64,000 nucleotides of DNA from Bradyrhizobium sp. AZCC 2176 (GTDB lineage Bacteria > Pseudomonadota > Alphaproteobacteria > Rhizobiales > Xanthobacteraceae), in assembly GCF_036924645.1 (NCBI RefSeq), contig NZ_JAZHRX010000001.1, positions 4,305,501-4,369,500 on the forward strand, written 5' to 3'. Under the pieces are notes generated by a model. The model was not told the DNA's origin, did no database searches, and was given only the letters and a program-made list of their open reading frames with translations. Made by a program: the position numbers and the translations under genes. This document shows positions 42,605-53,100 of the stretch, piece after piece. How positions within the stretch are numbered: position 1 is the stretch's first letter; the number at the start of each line of letters is the position of its first letter.

Positions 42605-43462
42605 ATGCGATCATTCCTGTTCGTTCCCGGCGATAGCCTGCGGAAATTCGAGAGCGCCAAGAAAACCGCGGCCGATGCGTTGATCCTCGATCTCGAGGAT
42701 TCGATCGCGCCGGAGGAGAAGATCGGTGCGCGGCGCACGGTGCGTGAGATGCTCGATGCCCGGAATCCAAGCCAGAAGGCCTATATCCGCGTCAACGCGC
42801 TCGATACCGGCATGACACTCGGCGACCTCGCGGCCGTCATGCCGGGCCGGCCCGATGGTATTGTGCTGCCGAAGTGTGCCGGCACCGCTGACGTCAATCG
42901 TCTCTCGCTGTACCTCGACGCCTTCGAGGCCGCTGCCGGAATTGAGCATGGCACGACGAGAATCGTGACGGTAGCGACCGAGACGGCGAGGGCCGTCCTC
43001 AAGCTGCTCGATTTCGAGAACATGAGCCCGCGGCTATGGGGCATGATGTGGGGCGCCGAGGACCTCGCCGCATCGATCGGCGCGTCACGAAACCGAACCG
43101 CTGGTCGTTTCCATGGCCCGTTCCTGCTGGCGCGCGATCTCTGCCTGATCAGCGCGGCTGCGGCCGGCGTGGTCGCCATAGACACCATTGCCACCGACAT
43201 CAACGACCTCGACGCGCTCAGGGAAGAGTCTATCGCTGCACGCCAGGATGGTTTTCTTGCCAAGGCGGTGATCCACCCCAAGCATGTCGACGTCGTCAAT
43301 GCTGCCTTCATGCCGACAGATGAAGAAATCGCCTGGTCGGAGAAGGTGGTCAAGGCGTTCAACGACAATCCGATGTCCGGCGTCGTGAAGATCGACGGCA
43401 AGATGATCGACAAGCCGCATCTGCGCGCGGCGGAGAAAATTCTGGCGCTGCGTGGGCGGTAA
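42605..43462 (+). CDS. HpcH/HpaI-family CoA-ester lyase (citrate-lyase-beta-like)
   Basis: 285 residues. The opening RSFLFVPGDSLRKFESA and the LILDLEDSIAPEEK block carry the metal-binding residues of the family, followed by IRVNALDTG (catalytic Arg) and MMWGAEDLAASIGA. Enzymes of this family cleave malyl-CoA, beta-methylmalyl-CoA or citramalyl-CoA to glyoxylate or pyruvate plus an acyl-CoA. With the MaoC protein just upstream it makes a hydration-then-cleavage pair. It ends the rightward operon, 104 bp before the convergent next gene. Confidence 0.9.
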   Translation: MRSFLFVPGDSLRKFESAKKTAADALILDLEDSIAPEEKIGARRTVREMLDARNPSQKAYIRVNALDTGMTLGDLAAVMPGRPDGIVLPKCAGTADVNRLSLYLDAFEAAAGIEHGTTRIVTVATETARAVLKLLDFENMSPRLWGMMWGAEDLAASIGASRNRTAGRFHGPFLLARDLCLISAAAAGVVAIDTIATDINDLDALREESIAARQDGFLAKAVIHPKHVDVVNAAFMPTDEEIAWSEKVVKAFNDNPMSGVVKIDGKMIDKPHLRAAEKILALRGR

Positions 43463-43566
43463 CGAATTCGCTGATCAGATTGTTTTTGCAGCTTGGTCAG
43501 CGGCAAATGCAGCAAAGCAACAAGTTCAAGGAAAACACCAGCATTGGCCTGAAATCGTCCAACCAA

Positions 43567-43800
43567 TTAACGCCGGCGAGCGCACGGGGACCTAATCGGG
43601 TCGGCCGCCGCGAGAATTACCTGAAGATAGTCTCGATGAAATGTCGACCTTGATTTGTTGCCGTCGAGCCGGACACTGACGCTATTTGCATAAATACTGA
43701 GCCCGACGATTGTGCCGGTTTTGCCGGCAAGTCGCGGACAACGTGATGCGCCGAGCGCACTTATTTGAATACGATCGCCGATGAAAAGGTTCTGCTTCAT
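43567..43800 (-). CDS. Small KOW/SH3-like protein
   Basis: 77 residues. The sequence GDRIQISALGASRCPRLAGK and TGTIVGLSIYANSVSVRLDG looks like a single KOW/SH3-type barrel (G-D-R-V...G...G-x-V pattern), as in many short rhizobial proteins. No signal peptide. It might bind RNA or ribosomes, but the family has no established role that I can name. It is convergent with the CoA-lyase gene. Confidence 0.6.
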   Translation of the reverse strand: MKQNLFIGDRIQISALGASRCPRLAGKTGTIVGLSIYANSVSVRLDGNKSRSTFHRDYLQVILAAADPIRSPCARRR

Positions 43801-43829
43801 TGAACCTCCAATCTGAAAATCAATCAGTA

Positions 43830-44006
43830 ATGCGTCAAACTGCAGTTACGGAAATCGCAGGTAGGATCGCGGAAGTCAAATTCGACAACCGAAGCCGTCA
43901 CAGGATCACGCTCGATTATATGCCGCGCAAGGTCGATGACGGCTTCCTGCTAGTTGCGCTGAGTACGCACCGAGCGGTGCGACATCTCAGAGCTGTAAGC
44001 GCGTAA
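43830..44006 (+). CDS. Possible small protein (weak)
   Basis: 58 codons from the ATG at 43830, divergent from the KOW-like gene. No ribosome-binding site or family recognised; composition is protein-like (ITLDYMPRKVDDGFLLVAL). An inverted repeat begins exactly at its stop codon. Low confidence. Confidence 0.3.
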   Translation: MRQTAVTEIAGRIAEVKFDNRSRHRITLDYMPRKVDDGFLLVALSTHRAVRHLRAVSA

Positions 44007-44022
44007 CGGCCGACGGCCGTTA
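44004..44022. promoter_or_regulatory. Perfect 8+8 bp inverted repeat upstream of the giant gene
   Basis: TAACGGCC (44004-44011) and GGCCGTTA (44015-44022) are separated by GAC. No T-run follows, so an operator or a weak hairpin is more likely than a terminator. It lies 163 bp upstream of the giant gene start. Confidence 0.45.
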
Positions 44023-44064
44023 AATACCTTTCATACCCCATTTGGGTGAGGCGACGTGCGAGCA

Positions 44065-44081
44065 GCGGACTGAAAATCCGC
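44065..44081 (+). other. tRNA-Phe anticodon-arm-like hairpin
   Basis: GCGGA / TCCGC form a five-base stem around the seven-base loop CTGAAAA, which is exactly the geometry and loop of a tRNA-Phe(GAA) anticodon arm. No acceptor stem, T-arm or CCA could be found around it, so it is not a tRNA gene. It may be chance or a leftover of a tRNA-targeted insertion. Confidence 0.3.
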
Positions 44082-44184
44082 CACTGGCATTTTAACCTTA
44101 GCCACATTTGCGTACCTAGTTTGCCTCAGGTGTGATATGGGCAATGGACATTATTTAGCATTTTATTAACTTTTTGGGTGGCGA

Positions 44185-47100
44185 GTGAATTACGCCGGCA
44201 CTTTTGGGGCTAGCCGGGCCGACCAAAGTTCGATCGATTATTTGAACACCGGTCCGTCCACACATGAGGGAAATGTCGGTACCTTCACGGTTTCCGATGC
44301 CCATCTCCTGTTTTCCGGCAATTACGAGAGGGCTGGCAGAGATCTGATTATTTCCGATCAGATGCACCATCTCGTCGTGCCGAATTACTTTCAGGGCGAC
44401 AAACGCTTGTCGTTGGTCTCTCCTGATGGAGCGCCGCTAGACTCTACCATTGTCGATGCCCTGACCGGTCATACTCAGTACGCGCAGGCAGGAGGCAACC
44501 CCGCCGGCAAGGTAGTCGGGCATATCGCTAAGATGACCGGCAGCGCCAGTATCGTTCGCAATGGCGTGACTATCGACGTTCAAGTCGGCGATGCAGTCTA
44601 TCAGAGCGACCTATTGCAAACAGGCAGTTCTTCCACGATCGGCTTGGTGCTTATTGACGGCACTGCATTCAACCTAAGCGCAAATGCACGGTTGATGCTG
44701 AACGACCTTACCTTCGATGCAACCAGCACGTCGAACTCATCGTTCATTACGCTTGTGGAGGGAGCCGCTAACTTCGTCGCCGGCCAAGTCGCCAAAACCG
44801 GCGACATGAAGGTAGCAACGCCGGCTGCAGTTATCGGAATCAGGGGCACGGCGGTTAAGCTGGATATATCGTCGACCGACGGAAAAGTAGACGTTTCGGT
44901 CATCGACCAGCAGGACGGGCAGGTCCACGCTGTCGAGGTGTTTAGGTGCGTGCCGACGGGAGTGCGAGACCCACAAACTGGAGCTACATGCAGCACCGGC
45001 GCTCTGATTGGAACGGTTACCAGCAATGGACCGTCCATGTCACTTACTCCGACGACGAATGACGTCATTGTTCAGCAGAACAACAAGACTCCCGCCCAGA
45101 TTGCCCAGGAATCTGCCGCGTATCAGGCGGCGATAGATACCTACAACGTCCAGAAGCAGATCAATCCAAATCTTCCGCAACACACCGAAAACACGGGCGG
45201 CAACAACGCAAATCCGCAGCAGACGAAATATGCAGGTGTCGGGTCCACACCGTCGGCCCCGCTGAGCACGGAACCCTACGTTCAGCTTGCTGGTCTAACA
45301 ACCCAGAGTGAGTCTGAAGATACGGTCCCTTCCACTGGCCTCGTTGCTACCTCGTCAAGTAGTCCTGCAGTCGGAACGACTTCAATTATTGCCACGAGTA
45401 CCGCCACCGACAGCCCGCTGCCCTTGCTGCAGAACACGTTGGCTCCGACAGTGACGGCGAGCCTGACGGTCATAACCGGGACGTCTTCAAGCGACTACAT
45501 CACCTCAAACAGTGAGCTGAACGGGACCGGCCTTCCCAATACCGAGGTGCATTTTACGATCGATGGTAGTCCAATCGCTTCTAGCGTGGTGGCTGACGCT
45601 CAGGGGACATGGTCATTCAAGCCGAGCGGCCTGGCCGATGGTGCGCATACCATTGTAGCAAGCCAGACCGATGCCTTCGGCAACACTGGCGCGGCCTCGC
45701 TGAGCTTCACGCTGGATACCACGGCACCGAGCGGCGGCACGCCGAGCCTTGTTGCGGGATCGGATACGGGCAGCTTCGACACCGACAACATCACGGCAGC
45801 GACGGCCCCGACCTTCACTGTGGTACTGAACCCTTCGGTGGTCGCCGGTGACACTGTCCAGCTACTACTGGGTGGCTCGCCGCTGGCGCATCCGGTGACG
45901 CACGTCATCACGGCATCCGATGTGATGGCAGGCAGCGTGAGCCTGACAGTTACCTCGGGCGACCTCGGGGCCGACGGTACCAAGCAAGTGACGGCGCAGT
46001 TCAGCGATGCGGCTGGCAACAGCTCAATGGGCTCGGCGCAGAACTTTACGCTGGACACGGCAGCGCCGGCTGCGCCGTCGATTGCATCGGTGACGGATGA
46101 CGTATCTCCGGTGACGGGGACGCTGAGCAGCGGCGGTTCGACCAACGACACCGACCTGACGGTGAAGGTCAGCCTGAGCGGGACCAACGCGGTCGCCGGC
46201 GACAGCGTCCAGCTTTACAACGGGGCCGGCACGGGCGGCCAGCTCGGTGCGAGCTACACGCTGACGGCCAGCGACATCAGCAACGGCTTTGCCGACGTCC
46301 AGACCGGGGCGCTGAGCAGCGGGACGACCTACACGATCACGGCGCGGGTCACCGACCAGGCCGGCAACCAGAGCACCGCGTCCGGCTCGTTCGTCATCAC
46401 GGAAACCGGTACTGCACCGAACGCGCCGTCGATTGCATCGGTGACGGATGACGTGGCGCCGGTGACGGGGACGCTGAGCAGCGGCGGTTCGACCAACGAC
46501 ACCGACCTGACGGTGAAGGTCAGCCTGAGCGGGACCAACGCGGTCGCCGGCGACAGCATCCAGCTTTACAACGGCACCGGCACGGGCGGCCAGCTCGGTG
46601 CGAGCTACACGCTGACGGCCAGCGACATCAGCAACGGCTTTGCCGACGTCCAGACCGGGGCGCTGAGCAGCGGGACGACCTACACGATCACGGCGCGGGT
46701 CACCGACCAGGCCGGCAACCAGAGCACCGCGTCCGGCTCGTTCGTCATCAGCGAAGACACGACGGCGCCGGCTGCGCCGTCGACGCCCGACCTTGCGGCG
46801 GCTTCCGATTCCGGCTCGTCGAATACCGATAACATCACCAATGTGACGACGCCGACATTCACCGGCACGGCGGAAGCGGGCGCGACGGTGACGCTGTTTG
46901 ACGGCGCGAGCCAGATTGGCAGCGCGACGGCGGACGGGTCGGGCAGCTACTCGATCACGAGTTCGGCGCTGAGCCAGGGCCCCCATAGCATCACGGCGAA
47001 GGCGACGGATGCGGCGGGCAATACCAGCGTGGCCTCGGCTGCATTGTCGATGACGATCGACATCCCAGCGCCGGCTGCGCCGTCGATTGCATCGGTGACG

Positions 47101-50100
47101 GATGACGTATCTCCGGTGACGGGGACGCTGAGCAGCGGCGGTTCGACCAACGACACCGACCTGACGGTGAAGGTCAGCCTGAGCGGGACCAACGCGGTCG
47201 CCGGCGACAGCATCCAGCTCTACAACGGGGCCGGCACGGGCGGCCAGCTCGGTGCGAGCTACACGCTGACGGCCAGCGACATCAGCAACGGCTTTGCCGA
47301 CGTCCAGACCGGGGCGCTGAGCAGCGGGACGACCTACACGATCACGGCGCGGGTCACCGACCAGGCCGGCAACCAGAGCACCGCGTCCGGCTCGTTCGTC
47401 ATCAGCGAAGACACGACGGCGCCGGCTGCGCCGTCGACGCCCGACCTTGCGGCGGCTTCCGATTCCGGCTCGTCGAATACCGATAACATCACCAATGTGA
47501 CGACGCCGACATTCACCGGCACGGCGGAAGCGGGCGCGACGGTGACGCTGTTTGACGGCGCGAGCCAGATTGGCAGCGCGACGGCGGACGGGTCGGGCAG
47601 CTACTCGATCACGAGTTCGGCGCTGAGCCAGGGCCCCCATAGCATCACGGCGAAGGCGACGGATGCGGCGGGCAATACCAGCGTGGCCTCGGCTGCATTG
47701 TCGATGACGATCGACATCCCAGCGCCGGCTGCGCCGTCGATTGCATCGGTGACGGATGACGTATCTCCGGTGACGGGGACGCTGAGCAGCGGCGGTTCGA
47801 CCAACGACACCGACCTGACGGTGAAGGTCAGCCTGAGCGGGACCAACGCGGTCGCCGGCGACAGCGTCCAGCTCTACAACGGGGCCGGCACGGGCGGCCA
47901 GCTCGGTGCGAGCTATACGCTGACGGCCAGCGACATCAGCAACGGCTTTGCCGACGTCCAGACCGGGGCGCTGAGCAGCGGGGCGACCTACACGATCACG
48001 GCGCGGGTCACCGACCAGGCCGGCAACCAGAGCACCGCGTCCGGCTCGTTCGTCATCACGGAAACCGGTACTGCACCGAACGCGCCGTCGATTGCATCGG
48101 TGACGGATGACGTATCTCCGGTGACGGGGACGCTGAGCAGCGGCGGTTCGACCAACGACACCGACCTGACGGTGAAGGTCAGCCTGAGCGGGACCAACGC
48201 GGTCGCCGGCGACAGCGTCCAGCTTTACAACGGGGCCGGCACGGGCGGCCAGCTCGGTGCGAGCTATACGCTGACGGCCAGCGACATCAGCAACGGCTTT
48301 GCCGACGTCCAGACCGGGGCGCTGAGCAGCGGGGCGACCTACACGATCACGGCGCGGGTCACCGACCAGGCCGGCAACCAGAGCACCGCGTCCGGCTCGT
48401 TCGTCATCAGCGAAGACACGACGGCGCCGGCTGCGCCGTCGACGCCCGACCTTGCGGCGGCTTCCGATTCCGGCTCGTCGAATACCGATAACATCACCAA
48501 TGTGACGACGCCGACATTCACCGGCACGGCGGAAGCGGGCGCGACGGTGACGCTGTTTGACGGCGCGAGCCAGATTGGCAGCGCGACGGCGGACGGGTCG
48601 GGCAGCTACTCGATCACGAGTTCGGCGCTGAGCCAGGGCCCCCATAGCATCACGGCGAAGGCGACGGATGCGGCGGGCAATACCAGCGTGGCCTCGGCTG
48701 CATTGTCGATGACGATCGACATCCCAGCGCCGGCTGCGCCGTCGATTGCATCGGTGACGGATGACGTATCTCCGGTGACGGGGACGCTGAGCAGCGGCGG
48801 TTCGACCAACGACACCGACCTGACGGTGAAGGTCAGCCTGAGCGGGACCAACGCGGTCGCCGGCGACAGCGTCCAGCTTTACAACGGCACCGGCACGGGC
48901 GGCCAGCTCGGTGCGAGCTACACGCTGACGGCCAGCGACATCAGCAACGGCTTTGCCGACGTCCAGACCGGGGCGCTGAGCAGCGGGACGACCTACACGA
49001 TCACGGCGCGGGTCACCGACCAGGCCGGCAACCAGAGCACCGCGTCCGGCTCGTTCGTCATCACGGAAACCGGTACTGCACCGAACGCGCCGTCGATTGC
49101 ATCGGTGACGGATGACGTATCTCCAGTGACGGGGACGCTGAGCAGCGGCGGTTCGACCAACGACACCGACCTGACGGTGAAGGTCAGCCTGAGCGGGACC
49201 AACGCGGTCGCCGGCGACAGCATCCAGCTTTACAACGGGGCCGGCACGGGCGGCCAGCTCGGTGCGAGCTACACGCTGACGGCCAGCGACATCAGCAACG
49301 GCTTTGCCGACGTCCAGACCGGGGCGCTGAGTAGCGGGACGACCTACACGATCACGGCGCGGGTCACCGACCAGGCCGGCAACCAGAGCACCGCGTCCGG
49401 CTCGTTCGTCATCGGCGAAGACACGGCAGCGCCCTCCGCGCCCGTGATCGGCACGGTGACGGACGACGTATCTCCGGTAACGGGGACGGTTGCGGACAAC
49501 GGCGTCTCGAACGACACCACGCTGACGATTACGGGCGCGGCGGAGGCCGGCAGCACGGTGACGATCTACGACACCGACGGCACGACGGTGCTGGGGAGCG
49601 GGGTGGCGAGCGGCGGCAGCTACTCGATCACGACCTCGGCGCTGAGCCAGGGCAGCCACACGCTGACCGCCAGGGCGACGGACGCGGCCGGCAACCAGGG
49701 CGTGGCCTCGAGCGCGTTCCACGTCACCATCGACACGGCAGCGCCCTCCGCGCCCGTGATCGGCACGGTGACGGACGACGTGGCGCCGGTAACGGGGACG
49801 GTTGCGGACAACGGCGTCTCGAACGACACCACGCTGACGATTACGGGCGCGGCGGAGGCCGGCAGCACGGTGACGATCTACGACACCGACGGCACGACGG
49901 TGCTGGGGAGCGGGGTGGCGAGCGGCGGCAGCTACTCGATCACGACCTCGGCGCTGAGCCAGGGCAGCCACACGCTGACCGCCAGGGCGACGGACGCGGC
50001 CGGCAACCAGGGCGTGGCCTCGAGCGCGTTCCACGTCACGCTCGACACGGCAGCGCCCTCCGCGCCCGTGATCGGCACGGTGACGGACGACGTATCTCCG

Positions 50101-53100
50101 GTAACGGGGACGGTTGCGGACAACGGCGTCTCGAACGACACCACGCTGACGATTACGGGCGCGGCGGAGGCCGGCAGCACGGTGACGATCTACGACACCG
50201 ACGGCACGACGGTGCTGGGGAGCGGGGTGGCGAGCGGCGGCAGCTACTCGATCACGACCTCGGCGCTGAGCCAGGGCAGCCACACGCTGACCGCCAGGGC
50301 GACGGACGCGGCCGGCAACCAGGGCGTGGCCTCGAGCGCGTTCCACGTCACCATCGACACGGCAGCGCCTAATGCAGCGGTTGCGATCACCACGGTCTCG
50401 GGCAGTTCATCGCCTACAAGCACCGCGATAACCATATTGGGCACCAACGGCATTCTTGCGACAGGTGAAAAAGTTCAAATCAGCGCCGATGGCGTCACTT
50501 GGGCGGATGTTATTCGGGTCGGCCTGACAGGGTGGAGTTTCATCGACACCACGACGCGCAGTGCCAACGTCACGTATTTCACGCGTGTCCTCGACTCGGC
50601 GGGCAATATCGGCGCCACGGCGACCCAGGCGATCCTTGTTGCCGGTAACGGCGCGACCGTCACGGCTAGCGGTTTTTCACCAACCATTGCTCAGTTCACC
50701 GGCACAGGGGGTACCCTGCAAATAGGGGCGGCAGGAAGTACCGCAACGATTAATGCGATATCGGTCGCCAGCGGTGGATCTGTCACGATAGGCGGTAGTG
50801 GCAACGTCACGACGACGGTTGGCGACGCCATTAATCTATATGCGACGGGTGCTGCGCAAGCGAGCCCGGCCAATCTAGTGGTCAATCCGGATGGCACGAT
50901 CACAGGAGCCGGAACCGGCATTGCGGTGACGCAGAATGCGGCCGGTTCGATCACCGTCACGACCACGGGACCTGTGACCGGCCTTGCCGGTCGAGGTGTT
51001 TTCGCTCAGCAGACAGCGACCGGCACGGGCGCGATCCTGATCAACGGCTCGGGCAACGTGACTGGTACGGGTGCCGCCTTCAGCGGCATCGTCGCCCAAA
51101 ACCTGAATTCATCGAATAATGCCAATGTTACGGTAAGCCAGGCAGGAAACATCACGGGCGGCTATGACGGTATCCGTGCCCAAACCAACGGCAACGGCAA
51201 CATCATCGTAAACACCGGAAACGGTGCCCAAATTAGCGGCCTGACACTCTACGGTATTGAGGCGCAATCCAGGGGCACTGGAAACATCCAGATCTCGACA
51301 GCGGCAGGCACGGTTATCACCTCCGGCGGAGCCGGCATCATTGCTTACAACGAAGCAACTTCCCTGCCCAAGAACGCCGGCGTTATCACCAGCTCGATTT
51401 CGGTCAACGCCAACGGAATCATCAATTCAGGCACCGCGCTCACCGGTCTGGGCAGCCGGCCGGCTGGTATCCTTGCAGGCTACAAGGGTAGCCCCACCAC
51501 TAACACCGTGAACCCAAACGTGTTCGGCAACGTCGTTATCGACAACTTTGCCACGATCAACGCGGCTGGAGGAGACGGCATTCGCGGCTATAATTTCGGC
51601 GGCGGCAACGTCACGATTACCAATAATGGTGCGACCATCGTTGCCCGGGACGTCTATGGCATCAATGGTTCAACCAACGGTGTTGGCAATGTCTCGATCA
51701 CGACCACTGCCGGCTCCAGCATCACCTCAGGCTCGCACGGCATCCTGGCCATAAATAGCGCAACCAGCGTAGCGGCCGCGGCCGGATCGACTGTTTCGGT
51801 CACAACTAGCGGTACGATCAATTCGGGCGTGCATCTGTCGACCGGGGGCGCGCAGCCGGCGGGCATTTCGGCTGGATACTTCGGCAGCAATGGCGCTTCG
51901 AATCCGAACATCAATGGGGCGGTATCTGTTGACAACGCAGCCAATATCTCGACCGGAGCAGGATATGGCATCATCGCCTTCCATGTCGGCTACGGCAACA
52001 TAACGATTGTCGACAGGACCGGCACCTCGGTTTCGGGCGCACTGTACGGCATCTTGGCTACGTCAGCGGTTGTGGGCACGGCAACGCCCTCTAACATGAC
52101 TATCAATGTCGAGGACAATGCGACGGTTACGGCCAGTTCGCTTTATGGCGTCGCCGGAATAAGCGCCGGCAATCCTAGCGGCGGGAATATCTCGATCTCA
52201 ACCGGTTCGGGCGTTGTTGTCCGTTCCGGGGGAACCGGCGTCAATGCCAATATCCCGGCTGGCAGCACAACAGCCGCCAGTCAGATCACGATCACGACCC
52301 AGCAGGGTACGATCAGTTCGGGCTACAATTTCTTCACGAGCGGCGGCACGCCGTCCGGCATTTCGGCCGGCTACAGCACGAACGGGGTGTTAAATACAGC
52401 CGTCCACGGCAACGTTGTTCTCGACAATTCGGCGACTATCACTGCGGTCTCCGGGCCCGGCATCAATCTCTACAACAACGGCCTCGGCAACATATCGGCT
52501 ACGCTCCAAGCGACGTCTCTTGTTTCGTCTGCGCAGGCCGGCGTGAACGCGTTTTCCGCCGGGGGCGGCAACATTACAGTCGACAATCGCGGCACCATCA
52601 TCGCGGGCGGTATCGGCATCAATGTAGGCAACGGCGCAAGCAATCCATCCAGTGCCAACGGCCAAATCTCTGTCATCAACTCCGGGACGGTCAGTGCGCC
52701 TGGTGCGCCGTTCATGCCCGTTGTGACGATCGGCAATGGCAACAGCAGCCAGACCGCAATGGTCTCCAACAGCTTCCCCCATTCCATCGCCTCGAGCCTG
52801 TTCCCCCGCACGACAAACAACGTCGCTATCTCATTCTTCGCCGGCAACGGCTCAGTTACCAACAGTGGCTCGATCACCGGTAACGTCTCATTTGCCGGCA
52901 ACGGCAGCTTCACCAATGCGAGTGGGGCACTCTGGAGTCTCAACGGCTCGAACTTCTTTGGCAACGGTACGAGCGTCATCAACAATGCCGGATTTATCAA
53001 TATGTCCGGGGTTGCCAGCTTGTCGGCCATCAGCGCGATCGCGCTAATGAACACTAGCAACATCTTCGTCCTGGAAAACAGTTCGGCGCAGATCTTTGGC

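Noticed and set aside
44041..44100. Possible tRNA gene around the anticodon-arm-like hairpin
   Set aside because: No acceptor stem, D-arm, T-arm or CCA end can be folded from the flanking sequence.
46024..50346. A 1,440-codon open frame on the minus strand opposite the Ig-like repeats
   Set aside because: It exists because the repeat units are free of stop codons in this frame and are copied many times. The product is Arg-rich low-complexity sequence with no recognisable fold; the plus-strand frame is clearly the gene.
46066..50370. Regular direct repeats that might suggest a CRISPR-like array
   Set aside because: The units are 303-351 bp, in frame, contiguous and protein-coding; there are no short repeats with unique spacers and no cas genes.
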